Source: an uncultured Prevotellaceae bacterium (lineage in GTDB: Bacteria; Bacteroidota; Bacteroidia; Bacteroidales; Bacteroidaceae). Taken from it: a stretch of DNA of 44,426 nt. This document shows, piece after piece, positions 15,768-24,926 of the stretch. Each line of letters starts with the position of its first letter. The stretch's first letter is position 1. Under the pieces are notes generated by a model. It did not search any database and was not told the DNA's origin. It saw only the letters and a list, made by a program, of their open reading frames with translations. A program made the position numbers and the translations under genes. The DNA is taken from NCBI GenBank assembly GCA_945833925.1, contig CAMAFX010000015.1:1-44426 (forward strand), written 5' to 3'.

Positions 15768-18700
15768 TTACTTGAACATTCTCTTAACACCGTTGACGAT
15801 GTAGATGCCCTTCTGTGCTGTAGCGGGGTTGACACGCTTGCCATCGAGGGTGTAGACAGCTGCGTCGCGAAGTTCGTCTGCGCTGATGCTGTGGATGGCA
15901 TCGTAGTCGGAATCAATCTTTACGATGACAATGCCGTCGGAAGCCAGCTTGCTGGTGTCTACGAGGAAGCCTGGTGTTGACTCAATCTTCATTGTCGAAC
16001 CGAGGGTTATCTGGTTGGCATCGAAGATCTTGTACTCGTAGCCTTCCTCGTCTGGCGTGAGTGCCTCGCGGATGTTAAGCTTGAGGGTACCGTTCAGCTT
16101 GAGAGTGCCGATGTTGCTGAACTTGCTGAAACCACTCTTGCTGCCGAGATAAGTCTGGATGGTACCGCTTACGGTGACGTTCTTTCCACCGAAGTCGATG
16201 TTACCGGTTGAACTTGTCTCGGAGATACCACTGCGAAGAGTACCGCCAGAAGAGACGGTGACAACGCTGTTGGTAAGATATGCCTTGCCGTTACCACTGA
16301 GAGTGGCGTTCTTGGATATGGTCAGCGAACCGGTACCGAGACCTCCCTTGGTGGTGCTGTTGAGGCAGAGCTCGCCGGCTGAAACGGTGACAGCGCCAGT
16401 CATATCCCAAAGACCTGTGACGGTCATCTTGCCAGTACCCATCTTGTTGAACTTGTCGCCGCTGGTTACGGTTCCGTCGAAGGTGAACGACTTGTCGCCA
16501 CCTACCTGCCATGTATTGGCACCAACGCTGGCTCCGTTGCTGAATGTGCAACCGCCACCGAGACGACCCTTACCGGTGAGCTGGCCGATGCGCAGTGTCT
16601 TGCCTGTGTTCTGAACGAAACGGCCGGCAGGAATATTGAGAGTCCATGCATCGCCCCCATTGCCAGTGTCGAAGGTGAAGCGTCCGTCGGCTGCGTATGT
16701 TGCCTCGGGCACGAGAGTTCCCTCGAAGTTCTTCAGGTTGAGCTGTATCGGGGTACGTGTAGCGTAGTAGTTTGAGCCCTTCTCGGTAGCACACCATACG
16801 GTTATCTGACCCGTTCCGGTGAGAGCAAGAGCTGTTGTGGCACGATTGACAGTAGTGAGGTTTGCCTTAGCCTTGGCAGCCACCTCGATAGGAGTGCTGA
16901 GGAAGGCAGTGCCTCGCATGTCGGCAGTGTTCTCGGCAACATACTTGCTTGCCAACTTGGCACTGGCGTCGACAACACCGGCGCTGATGACGAGAGTCTG
17001 GAGAGAACCATTAACGCCCGACTTCAACCAGCCATTGCCCTTCTTTGTCAACTTGGTTCCGCTGAAGGCTGCATCCATGACAAAGTCGGCTGCGTTGTTG
17101 ATGACAGCACCCTCCTCACCCTTGACGGTGATAGGAGAACCCATCTGAACGGATGCTGTGCTGTTGAGTTCGGCACCGTTCTGCATGACGAACTTGCCTG
17201 CACCGCTGATGCCACCGAGGTTGCCCACCTCGCTGTACTGATTGGAAAGGAGAGAAACCGAAGTGACGCCACCGCTGAGTGCGTTACCACCAGTGTAGAG
17301 GTTGTTGCCCTTCATGGTAACCTTGCCCTTACCCTCCTTGACGAACTTGGCAGTGCCATCGATGCCACCGGCACCCTGGAAGGTATAGGCAGCACCATCG
17401 TTGTTGACGGTGAAGGTATTGGGAATGACGCTGCCCACCACGTTGACTGTCTTGAGTGCAGCATCGTCGTTGAAGGTGATATTGTCGCCCGAAACAAAGA
17501 CTGTTGGCTCGCCGTTGCCGATAGAGAAGCTCTCGCTCTCGCCAAGGTCCCAGTTGGCACTGGCACCTGTCCATGTAATGTCGCCGGCATCGCGCAAGCC
17601 TACGATTTCGATGATGAGGTTGCCGTCCTCGATGAGGATATTCTTCTTGATAGTCTCCAGTCCCTCGATGATGACAGACTGGATGTTGCCAGTGACGTTG
17701 CCGCTCACCTTACCGATGATGTACTTGCCCGAAGCCATTGTCTTCTCGCCTTCAGCCAAGTGGCCTACGAGCTGGATGACAGGAGTGAGATAAGTCGGAC
17801 CGGCAGTCTCCCACACGCCCGACTTGCTCTCGATGGAGAGATCGCCGGTGTTAATCTGGTCGGCACTCATATCAGAAGAATAGAGGTCGATGATGATGCG
17901 CGAACCGAAACCGAGATTGAGGGAACCTGTTGTGATGCTGCCCTTGCTGTTCTCGCCACCAGGACGGATGACACTGGCATAATCAGCCTTGATGCTCTTG
18001 AACGAACCCGTAGAGTTGAGTTCTGCGAAGCGGTTGAGCCAGAGGTCGGAGTTGAGCATAGAACCGTCGAAGTTGAGCGTACCAGCCCAGATGTCGGTAT
18101 TACCAGAGTGTGTGAACTCAGCATTAGGAAGATTGAGCACACCGTCGCCCTGCTTTACAAGACGAGACTCGCCTGCCAGACCGCCACCAGTGACGTTGCA
18201 AGTATATGTGGTGTAGTTAATCTTTGTCTCCTTGGTGTTGCACTCGCTTGATGCCGAACCCTGTACCCAGGTAGGAACATTGAAGGTAAGCACGCTTGGA
18301 GTGACGCCGTTATCGATAGTGACTGCGCTGTTGCCTGTCTCGCAGACGATGGCATGCTTGCCGTTGAGTGCAGAAGAGACGGTCTCGCCATTCTTAACCT
18401 CGGTGCGGTTGGTCATGGTGAATGGTGGTGGAGCTACTGTGATATTATCCAGTTTACCAAGGAAATAACTTACGTGAGGTGGCTGGTTGTAGCCGCACAT
18501 CTGCCAAACCATGGCATTGCGGTACTGGTGGTCGTGCCAGAGGGTGTAGTTGCGGTAAGAGGTTGGCGTCGGTGTGCTGTAGATGCGTATGTTGTTGTTG
18601 GCTGTACGCATGATGATCTCCTCACGCCAGTCGCCCAGCACATCGCCCTGATAGCAAGGAGTTCCCTTGGTATCGTTGTTGGTAAGCGAACCCTCGCACA

Positions 18701-20306
18701 CGTAGATGGGGTTCCAGCTGCCATACTTGGCAACAACACCGGCGGTGTTCTTTCCGTTCTGGTAGTTGAAAGTCTCGCTCACGAGGTCGCCATCCCAATA
18801 GATAAGGAAGTTAGAGTTGACACCCGTTGACGAGAGTCCGCTGACAGGTGTGTTGGTGACGGTGCTGATAGGGTCGCCCCAAGCCGTACCCATGCTACCG
18901 GGGAAACTCTCGGTGAAGTTACCTGCCATGGCACGGCCGACGTCCTTGCCCACCCACAACTGGGCGGCATAGACCTTGCTGGTTGTTGCGTCGCGATAGT
19001 TGAAACCCTGCGAGTCCTCGTTGCAGCAGAACTGCTCCTGACCATGTACGTATGGGTTGAGGTCGCCGCAGTGCTGTGCGTCGCCATGACCGAAACCAGT
19101 GGTAGAGAGACCCTTGCCGTTGTCGTCGATAACCATAGAACCGAAGACAATCTCGTCGCGACCGTCCCAGTCGACATCGGCGATGGCATAGTTGTGGTAG
19201 CCCTGACCCTTCCAAGGACCATTGGTATTGTTGTACCACTTCCAGCGCTGTGTCAACTTGTGAGTGGCTGGATCTACGTCGAGAGCCACCATCTTGTGGC
19301 GTGTATAGATACCGCGTGCAAGGAAGATGCTTGGCTTGCGGCCGTCGAGGTAAGGAGCTCCGAAGAAGAACTTGCTGCTGCGGTGACCGTAACCGTCGCC
19401 CCACGCTGCGTTGAGGTCGGTTTCGCCAGCCTCGAAACGTGCCAGAGGGAAGGTGATGCACTGGTACACCTCGCCGGTCTGTCCGTTACAATATACGAGA
19501 AACTCATTGCCGGCATGCATGAACCAGTTGGTGCCGCCACCTGTAGCCGCACGGTAGTTGGTCCATGTTCCACCGTTCTTGCCGTTGGCACCGATGGTGT
19601 AGGTAGAACCGTCTGCATAGTGGATGGTTGAACCCTCCTCGAGACGCATCACAACCTCGGCCTTGCCGTCCATATCCCAGTCGTAGCCGACGATGTTCTG
19701 CTCGTTGTTCTGGAAGTCGCCCATATTAGGACCACAGTTGACCCACCACAGACGGGTGCCATCCTGCTTGAAGACCTCGAAGATAGAGTACTCGCCAGTT
19801 GCCTTTCCGTCGATGGTTGGACCACCGTAGGGGTACGACTGAGCACTCTCGTCGGCATTGTCGAACTTCATAAGAATCTCCAGCTCGCCGTCACCGTCGA
19901 CATCGGCACAGCACGCATCGTTAGGGATGAGCGTACTCTTGATGCCCTCGTGAGTCAGCTCTATCTCCTTGTAGCTCGATGCCCATACAGAGGCGGGCTT
20001 GCACTGCTCCTGTTCTGTGCCGTTGACAACCGGTGCCACGGTGTACTTGCTCGAGGTAGAACCTGAGCGGTCGGTGTAGTTCGACACCTTGAGCGGCTTG
20101 TCGTTCAGCTTTGTTCCATCACGATAGACATTGTACTCGACGTCGTAGTACTCCTCGCCGAGGATACGCCAACTGACATACACTCCGCTGTTCGTCTTCA
20201 TGGCAATAAGGCCACGGTCGAGCTTGTCGACAAATCTCTGAGCAAAGGCACTTGCTGCCGTCAGCAGAAGCACCAGAACCAGACACGTTTTTAAAAGTTT
20301 TCTCAT
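15768..20306 (-). CDS. Rhamnogalacturonan lyase (PL11-like) fused to autotransporter-type repeats
   Basis: The protein is 1512 residues with a signal peptide at 1-22 (cleavage after ASAFA). Residues 23-about 625 match the YesW-like rhamnogalacturonan lyase family PL11: KLDRGLIAMKTNSGVYVSWRIL, a RLWWVNCGPNM block, PYLDGRKPSIFLARGIYTRHKM, ADVDWDGRDEIVFGS and GDVLGDWREEIIMR. This family cleaves the rhamnogalacturonan-I pectin backbone. Residues about 627-1460 are Gly/Asn/Thr-rich repeats such as GGGLAGESRLVKQGDGVLNL, like autotransporter-associated beta-strand repeats, and probably form a long beta-helix stalk. The short C-terminus (YTLDGKRV, KGIYIVNGVKRMFK) is a sorting tail common on Prevotella secreted proteins. 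The gene starts 58 bp after murF, and I see no TAnnTTTG promoter of its own. No SusC/SusD genes are nearby. Confidence 0.88.
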   Translation of the reverse strand: MRKLLKTCLVLVLLLTAASAFAQRFVDKLDRGLIAMKTNSGVYVSWRILGEEYYDVEYNVYRDGTKLNDKPLKVSNYTDRSGSTSSKYTVAPVVNGTEQEQCKPASVWASSYKEIELTHEGIKSTLIPNDACCADVDGDGELEILMKFDNADESAQSYPYGGPTIDGKATGEYSIFEVFKQDGTRLWWVNCGPNMGDFQNNEQNIVGYDWDMDGKAEVVMRLEEGSTIHYADGSTYTIGANGKNGGTWTNYRAATGGGTNWFMHAGNEFLVYCNGQTGEVYQCITFPLARFEAGETDLNAAWGDGYGHRSSKFFFGAPYLDGRKPSIFLARGIYTRHKMVALDVDPATHKLTQRWKWYNNTNGPWKGQGYHNYAIADVDWDGRDEIVFGSMVIDDNGKGLSTTGFGHGDAQHCGDLNPYVHGQEQFCCNEDSQGFNYRDATTSKVYAAQLWVGKDVGRAMAGNFTESFPGSMGTAWGDPISTVTNTPVSGLSSTGVNSNFLIYWDGDLVSETFNYQNGKNTAGVVAKYGSWNPIYVCEGSLTNNDTKGTPCYQGDVLGDWREEIIMRTANNNIRIYSTPTPTSYRNYTLWHDHQYRNAMVWQMCGYNQPPHVSYFLGKLDNITVAPPPFTMTNRTEVKNGETVSSALNGKHAIVCETGNSAVTIDNGVTPSVLTFNVPTWVQGSASSECNTKETKINYTTYTCNVTGGGLAGESRLVKQGDGVLNLPNAEFTHSGNTDIWAGTLNFDGSMLNSDLWLNRFAELNSTGSFKSIKADYASVIRPGGENSKGSITTGSLNLGFGSRIIIDLYSSDMSADQINTGDLSIESKSGVWETAGPTYLTPVIQLVGHLAEGEKTMASGKYIIGKVSGNVTGNIQSVIIEGLETIKKNILIEDGNLIIEIVGLRDAGDITWTGASANWDLGESESFSIGNGEPTVFVSGDNITFNDDAALKTVNVVGSVIPNTFTVNNDGAAYTFQGAGGIDGTAKFVKEGKGKVTMKGNNLYTGGNALSGGVTSVSLLSNQYSEVGNLGGISGAGKFVMQNGAELNSTASVQMGSPITVKGEEGAVINNAADFVMDAAFSGTKLTKKGNGWLKSGVNGSLQTLVISAGVVDASAKLASKYVAENTADMRGTAFLSTPIEVAAKAKANLTTVNRATTALALTGTGQITVWCATEKGSNYYATRTPIQLNLKNFEGTLVPEATYAADGRFTFDTGNGGDAWTLNIPAGRFVQNTGKTLRIGQLTGKGRLGGGCTFSNGASVGANTWQVGGDKSFTFDGTVTSGDKFNKMGTGKMTVTGLWDMTGAVTVSAGELCLNSTTKGGLGTGSLTISKNATLSGNGKAYLTNSVVTVSSGGTLRSGISETSSTGNIDFGGKNVTVSGTIQTYLGSKSGFSKFSNIGTLKLNGTLKLNIREALTPDEEGYEYKIFDANQITLGSTMKIESTPGFLVDTSKLASDGIVIVKIDSDYDAIHSISADELRDAAVYTLDGKRVNPATAQKGIYIVNGVKRMFK

Positions 20307-20364
20307 TTTAGTATTGGTTTGTTAGTGATTGATTTCGTTTGTTTGTATTGTGTAAGAGAATCAA

Positions 20365-21696
20365 CTACAGAAGTTCTGGCAACTGGAAAAGCTTCTGGCT
20401 GTTGCTGCCCTTGACCAGGATGGTGTAGCCCTCGAGAGGCTCTGCTTGCAGATGCGACTTAACGTCGTCGACCGACGCAAAGACCCGGAGCGATGGATGA
20501 TGCTGAAGGATGTCGTCGGTGACAATCTTCTGGAACTCGCCGCCAACGAGCCACGTCTTGCCAAGCTTCATGTCGAGCAGACGGCCGAGGATGGACCTAT
20601 GCTCCTGCTCGCTGGCTTCGCCCAACTCACCCATCATGCCAAGGATGACCATCTTACGCTCGGCATTGACGAACTGGAAATTGTCGAGCGCAGCATTCAT
20701 GGACGTTGGATTGGCGTTGTATGCGTCGACGATGAGCTTGTTCATGCCCGTGTCGCGGAACTCCGAACGGCTGTTGGTAGGGCGGTATTCGGCAAGGGCG
20801 GCATCTATCTGCTCGGCAGGTACGCCGAAGTACAGACCCACTGTTACCGCCGCACGTATGTTGGCTATGTTATAGGCACCTACGAGGTTGGTCTGCACGC
20901 TGTGCCAGGGCTGGTCGACATCCTCCTTCCACTGTATGGCGAGGAACGAAGAGCAGTCTTCCACCCTACCCTCGACGTAAGGAATAACAACGCCAGCACT
21001 GATGGCATCCGACAGGTCGCCGTAACGTTCGTTTGCCATCGAATAGAGGTTCTCGTCGATAGCATTAAGGAAAATCTTCTTGCCACGCTGCCTGAGGTCG
21101 TCGTAGAGCTCGCCCTTGGTCTTCTTGACACCATCGAACGAGCCAAAGCCCTCGAGATGTGCACGTCCGACGTTGGTAACCAGTCCGTAGTCTGCCTTCA
21201 CCATGCGGCAGAGAAACTCTATCTCGCCGGGGTGATTGGCACCGGTCTCGACAACTGCCATCTCGTGCTCTGCTCCGATGCGCAGCAGCGTGCGAGGCAC
21301 ACCGATATGGTTGTTCAGGTTGCCCTGAGTGAAGAGCGTGTTGTACTTCTTCGACAGCACGGCACTGACCAGTTCCTTGGTCGTCGTCTTGCCATTGGTA
21401 CCCGTTATCTGGAGAACAGGAATGGCAAGCTGCTGACGATGGTGGGCAGCCAACTGCTGAAGTGCAGAGAGAACGTCGTCCACCAGGATGTAGCGCTTAT
21501 CACCCTCGACAGCATATTCCTTCTCGTCGACAACGGCATATGCACATCCAGCCTCCAATGCCTTGGATGCAAATGCATTACCATCAAAGGAGGTGCCTTT
21601 GAGCGCAAAGAACATGGCACCCGGTTCGCACTGGCGTGTGTCGGTGGTAACAACGGGGTGCTGCTTGTATATCTCGTAAATTTCCTCTATACTCAT
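20365..21696 (-). CDS. murF: UDP-MurNAc-tripeptide--D-Ala-D-Ala ligase MurF
   Basis: This cytoplasmic Mur ligase adds D-Ala-D-Ala to UDP-MurNAc-tripeptide, the last soluble step of peptidoglycan precursor synthesis. The protein is 443 residues. The ATP P-loop GTNGKTTTKE starts at 99, with ETGANHPGEIEFL, NVGRAHLEGFGS and the C-terminal DAYNANPTSMNAAL block specific to MurF. The ATG at 21696 is the natural start. It is the first gene of a leftward transcript that may run into the PL11 gene. Its product's partner substrate is made by Ddl, encoded at 37924 in this window. Confidence 0.96.
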   Translation of the reverse strand: MSIEEIYEIYKQHPVVTTDTRQCEPGAMFFALKGTSFDGNAFASKALEAGCAYAVVDEKEYAVEGDKRYILVDDVLSALQQLAAHHRQQLAIPVLQITGTNGKTTTKELVSAVLSKKYNTLFTQGNLNNHIGVPRTLLRIGAEHEMAVVETGANHPGEIEFLCRMVKADYGLVTNVGRAHLEGFGSFDGVKKTKGELYDDLRQRGKKIFLNAIDENLYSMANERYGDLSDAISAGVVIPYVEGRVEDCSSFLAIQWKEDVDQPWHSVQTNLVGAYNIANIRAAVTVGLYFGVPAEQIDAALAEYRPTNSRSEFRDTGMNKLIVDAYNANPTSMNAALDNFQFVNAERKMVILGMMGELGEASEQEHRSILGRLLDMKLGKTWLVGGEFQKIVTDDILQHHPSLRVFASVDDVKSHLQAEPLEGYTILVKGSNSQKLFQLPELL

Positions 21697-21754
21697 TTCA
21701 AAGTCTTGTCATAAACGGTCATCAAAGAACGCGGCGAAGCGCCACTCATGCAGA

Positions 21755-21762
21755 CAAAATTA
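21755..21762 (-). promoter_or_regulatory. murF: -7 element upstream of murF
   Basis: TAATTTTG on the minus strand matches TAnnTTTG and lies about 60 bp upstream of the murF ATG. No clear -33 element is present. Confidence 0.5.
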
Positions 21763-21867
21763 CAAAAAAAAATATAAAGTACGCGCGAATTGTCACTTTT
21801 TGTTGCATTTTTAACGTCCGGCAGGCAAAAACAGCACTACAATGAGTATGTTTTTATTTTTTCTTTG

Positions 21868-21875
21868 TAACTTTG
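21868..21875 (+). promoter_or_regulatory. folP: -7 element immediately before folP
   Basis: TAACTTTG ends only 5 bp before the predicted folP ATG at 21881. If it is used, the transcript would start at or within a few bases of the start codon, giving a leaderless or nearly leaderless message. The -33 region is weak. Confidence 0.5.
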
Positions 21876-21880
21876 CAACA

Positions 21881-22735
21881 ATGATAAAAGCTCCAGAATA
21901 CACCATCAACATAAAGGGACAACTGCTCGATTTGAGCCAGCCCTGCGTCATGGGAATACTCAACGTGACACCCGACTCTTTCTACGCTGCTTCGCGCAAG
22001 CAGAACGAGGAGGCTATAGTGAGTCGCGCCAACGAGATACTGCTGCAGGGAGGCACCATCATCGACATCGGCGCGTACAGCAGCCGGTCGGGTGCAGCAG
22101 ACGTCTCGGCAGAGGAGGAGATGGAGCGACTGTCGCGGGCACTGCGACTCATACGCAACGAGCACCCTAACGCCATCATCAGCGTCGATACATTCCGAGC
22201 CGACGTTGCCGAGAGATGCGTAACGCAACACGGAGTGGACATCATCAACGACATCTCGGGAGGTGAGCTGGACAGCAATATGTTCGGCACCGTGGCACGA
22301 CTGAAGGTGCCGTACATACTGATGCACATGAAGGGAACGCCGCAAAACATGCAGCAGGCACCGCACTATGACAACATAACAGCCGAGGTGCTGCAATATT
22401 TCGGCCGCAAGGTCGACGAGTTGCACGAGCTTGGCGTGAACGACATCATCTTAGACCCCGGATACGGCTTCGCAAAGACACTCGAGCACAACATGGAACT
22501 GTTCCGCAACCAGAGCGCATTGCTGCAGCTGGGCTTGCCGTTGCTGGTGGGAGTGTCGCGCAAATCAATGATATACAGACTGCTCAACTCTACGCCCGAG
22601 GAGGCGCTCAACGGCACTACCGTGCTGCACACCATGGCGTTGCTTAGCGGAGCGAGCATACTTCGCGCCCACGACGTGAAGGAGGCAATGGAGGTTGTAA
22701 AAATATACAAGGCATGCTATTCAACTTCGGAATAA
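21881..22735 (+). CDS. folP: Dihydropteroate synthase FolP
   Basis: This folate-pathway enzyme joins p-aminobenzoate to dihydropterin pyrophosphate and is the target of sulfonamides. Motifs present are the pterin-binding GILNVTPDSF near the N-terminus, GGTIIDIGAYSSRSG (usual form GAxSTRPG), ISVDTF, DIINDISGG, MHMKGTPQNMQ, ILDPGYGFAKT and VGVSRKSMIYRLL. I chose ATG 21881. An upstream in-frame ATG at 21842 would add a hydrophobic leader that lies over the promoter. The last 22 bp overlap cdaA, implying translational coupling. Confidence 0.93.
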   Translation: MIKAPEYTINIKGQLLDLSQPCVMGILNVTPDSFYAASRKQNEEAIVSRANEILLQGGTIIDIGAYSSRSGAADVSAEEEMERLSRALRLIRNEHPNAIISVDTFRADVAERCVTQHGVDIINDISGGELDSNMFGTVARLKVPYILMHMKGTPQNMQQAPHYDNITAEVLQYFGRKVDELHELGVNDIILDPGYGFAKTLEHNMELFRNQSALLQLGLPLLVGVSRKSMIYRLLNSTPEEALNGTTVLHTMALLSGASILRAHDVKEAMEVVKIYKACYSTSE

Positions 22736-23493
22736 AGGACATCATCGACATCCTGCTTACGGCAGTCATCCTGTACTACTTCTACAAGGTGATGAGTGAG
22801 ACACGCTCCGTTCGCGTCTTTTCGGGTGTGCTGATTTTCATCACCTTCTGGATTATCATCTCCAAGGTCCTTGAGATGAAACTCCTGGGCAGCATTCTCG
22901 ACCAGCTGGTCAGCGTGGGCGCCATCGCCCTCATCGTGCTCTTCCAGGACGAGATAAGGCACTTCTTCTATGACCTCGGCACGCACGACCGACTCGGAAA
23001 GATTGTCCACTATCTGCGCAACGACCACAAGAAACTGGGCGAATACCGCCACGAGCGCAACGACATCTACCCCATCGTAATGGCATGCCTCAATATGAGC
23101 AAACAGAAGGTGGGAGCACTCATCGTGGTACAGAACGACCTGCCTCTTGGCGACTTCATCGACTCGGGCGAGTCAATCGACGCACGCGTCAGCCAGCGAC
23201 TCATCGAGAACATCTTCTTCAAGAACAGTCCGCTGCACGACGGTGCCATGATTGTCAAGGACGGCAGAATCATGGCAGCAGCATGCATCATGCCTACATC
23301 GCACGACATAGACATACCGAAGGAGTTCGGACTGAGACACCGTGCCGCAAAGGGCACAAGCAATGACACCGACGCTCTCGCCATTGTGGTGAGCGAGGAA
23401 ACCGGCAACATCACCGCCGCCTATAAAGGCAAGTTCAAGATGCGCGTGACAAGCGAGGAACTGGAGGAGATACTCATGAAGGGAGGATTCTGA
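22714..23493 (+). CDS. cdaA: Diadenylate cyclase CdaA
   Basis: This membrane enzyme makes cyclic di-AMP from two ATP. The protein is 259 residues. Three hydrophobic segments lie within residues 8-70, followed by the DAC domain. The catalytic DGA motif is at 176-178 (LHDGAMIV) and RHR at 208-210 (GLRHRAA). The gene overlaps folP by 22 bp, an arrangement I recognise from other Bacteroidota. The CdaR/YbbR regulator and GlmM, which accompany CdaA in Firmicutes, are not adjacent here. Confidence 0.95.
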   Translation: MLFNFGIKDIIDILLTAVILYYFYKVMSETRSVRVFSGVLIFITFWIIISKVLEMKLLGSILDQLVSVGAIALIVLFQDEIRHFFYDLGTHDRLGKIVHYLRNDHKKLGEYRHERNDIYPIVMACLNMSKQKVGALIVVQNDLPLGDFIDSGESIDARVSQRLIENIFFKNSPLHDGAMIVKDGRIMAAACIMPTSHDIDIPKEFGLRHRAAKGTSNDTDALAIVVSEETGNITAAYKGKFKMRVTSEELEEILMKGGF

Positions 23494-23523
23494 ATAGAGG
23501 GAGTTAGCGGGAGTTGACCAACG

Positions 23524-23555
23524 TTTGCGGACTACTGATAAAAGCAATATTTATA
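23524..23555 (+). promoter_or_regulatory. pta: Promoter of pta
   Basis: TTTG (23524-23527) is followed after exactly 20 bp by TATTTATA (23548-23555). The -33 and the spacing fit the Bacteroidota primary-sigma consensus, while the -7 is imperfect. It lies just after the cdaA stop and 27 bp before the pta ATG. Confidence 0.5.
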
Positions 23556-23582
23556 ACCTAAACACAAAAATATAAAAGAATA

Positions 23583-24590
23583 ATGAGTTTAATGCAACAA
23601 ATCATCGCTCGCGCCAAGAGCAACAAGCAGCGCATCGTGCTGCCCGAGAGCCTGGAGGAGCGTACCATCAAGGCAGCCGACATGGCTCAGGCTGATGGAC
23701 TTGCCGACATCATCCTTATCGGCAACCGTGACGAGATTCTTGCCCTTGCTGACAAGCTTAATCTTTCTCACATCAAGGAATGTACAATCATCGACCCTGC
23801 TACAAGCGAGAAGACAGAAGAGTATGCTCAGCTGCTCACCAAGCTCCGCGAGAAGAAGGGCATGACTATCGAGAAGGCACGCCAGCAGGTACTTGACCCT
23901 CTCTACTTCGGTTGCCTCATCATCAAGAGCGGCGATGCCGACGGACAGATCAGCGGTGCTCTCAGTACTACAGGTGACACACTCCGCCCTGCTCTCCAGA
24001 TTATCAAGTGCGCTCCTGGCATCAGTTGCGTAAGCGGTGCCATGCTGATGATTACCGACAAGCCAGAGTATGGAGAGAATGGTGTGCTCGTTGTTGGCGA
24101 CGTGGCAGTTACTCCTATGCCAGACGCAAGCCAGTTGGCTCAGATTGCCGTCTGCACAGCACAGACAGCCAAGTCGGTAGCAGGCTTTGCTGACCCACGC
24201 GTTGCCATGCTGAGCTTCTCTACCAAGGGCAGTGCAAAGCACGAGGTGGTTGACAAGGTAGTAGAGGCTACACGCCTTGCCAAGGAACTTGCTCCCAACC
24301 TGAAGATTGACGGCGAACTGCAGGCAGACGCCGCCCTCGTTCCAAGCGTAGGAGAAAAGAAGGCTCCAGGCAGCGACATCGCTGGTCACGCCAACGTTCT
24401 CGTATTCCCATGCCTCGAGGTTGGAAACATCGGCTACAAGCTCGTTCAGCGTCTTGCTGGTGCTGACGCCATCGGCCCCATCCTCCAGGGTATAGCACGT
24501 CCTGTGAACGACCTCTCACGCGGATGCTCTGTCGAGGACATCTACAAGATGGTTGCCATCACTGCATGCCAGGCTCAAGACGCGAAATAA
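23583..24590 (+). CDS. pta: Phosphate acetyltransferase Pta
   Basis: This enzyme interconverts acetyl-CoA and acetyl phosphate. With AckA it forms acetate and ATP. The 335-residue length is that of the compact catalytic form without N-terminal regulatory domains. Typical segments are RIVLPESLEERTIKAAD, DPLYFGCLIIKSGDADGQISGA, GDVAVTPMPDASQLAQIA, AMLSFSTKGSA and ANVLVFPCLEVGNIGYKL. Codon choice is more biased than in the neighbours, with many CTC/GCT-type codons, consistent with high expression. The stop codon lies in the loop of a perfect hairpin. ackA follows after 336 bp instead of being tightly linked. Confidence 0.96.
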   Translation: MSLMQQIIARAKSNKQRIVLPESLEERTIKAADMAQADGLADIILIGNRDEILALADKLNLSHIKECTIIDPATSEKTEEYAQLLTKLREKKGMTIEKARQQVLDPLYFGCLIIKSGDADGQISGALSTTGDTLRPALQIIKCAPGISCVSGAMLMITDKPEYGENGVLVVGDVAVTPMPDASQLAQIAVCTAQTAKSVAGFADPRVAMLSFSTKGSAKHEVVDKVVEATRLAKELAPNLKIDGELQADAALVPSVGEKKAPGSDIAGHANVLVFPCLEVGNIGYKLVQRLAGADAIGPILQGIARPVNDLSRGCSVEDIYKMVAITACQAQDAK

Positions 24591-24601
24591 TTCGCGTCTT
24601 G
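24576..24601 (+). terminator. Hairpin straddling the pta stop codon
   Basis: Perfect 11-bp arms CAAGACGCGAA (24576-24586) and TTCGCGTCTTG (24591-24601) enclose the loop ATAA, which contains the TAA stop. No T-run follows; the next bases are the AAGTGAA heptamers. It could be a partial terminator, an mRNA-stabilising 3' structure or an attenuator for ackA. Confidence 0.5.
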
Positions 24602-24918
24602 AAGTGAAAAGTGAAAAGTGAAAAATCTGTGTCACCTCAATTTGCTCAAAGCACAGCCGACTTTATCACTAAACTTCACATTTCACTGAAGGAAGCCAAC
24701 GAAACAAGAATGTGACTGAACAATCTGCATAGCACAAATTGTCTGACCGATGCTGAGCACAACAGCATGAGTGACGACTTGAATGAGATTATAGCGCTCC
24801 TTGTTTCGTCCATCAACACATCCAAACGTAATACTCAAAAATTATTTCATAAGAAAAGATTCAGTGATTGTCTAATTACGAACGTAACATAGACTTTATC
24901 ACTTTTCACTTATCACTT
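24602..24918. repeat. 317-bp MITE-like interval with imperfect terminal inverted repeats between pta and ackA
   Basis: The left end (24602-24635) reads AAGTGAAAAGTGAAAAGTGA and continues AAAATCTGTGTCAC. The reverse complement of the right end (24884-24918) reads AAGTGATAAGTGAAAAGTGA and continues TAAAGTCTATGTTAC. The two ends match with a few substitutions and one indel over about 34 bp. Inside, ACGAAACAAG and CTTGTTTCGT form another inverted pair. No gene, tRNA or promoter consensus is visible inside. The size, noncoding content and inverted ends resemble a nonautonomous element, but I found no target duplication. Confidence 0.6.
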
Positions 24919-24926
24919 ATAAAACT

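Noticed and set aside
20446..21714. Long plus-strand open frame covering murF
   Set aside because: It is a shadow of murF codon bias. The minus-strand frame carries every MurF motif.
24602..24918. Insertion sequence with a transposase, or an RNA gene, between pta and ackA
   Set aside because: The interval is too short for a transposase, has no open frame of note and no tRNA or riboswitch-like pattern. Only the inverted ends support an element.
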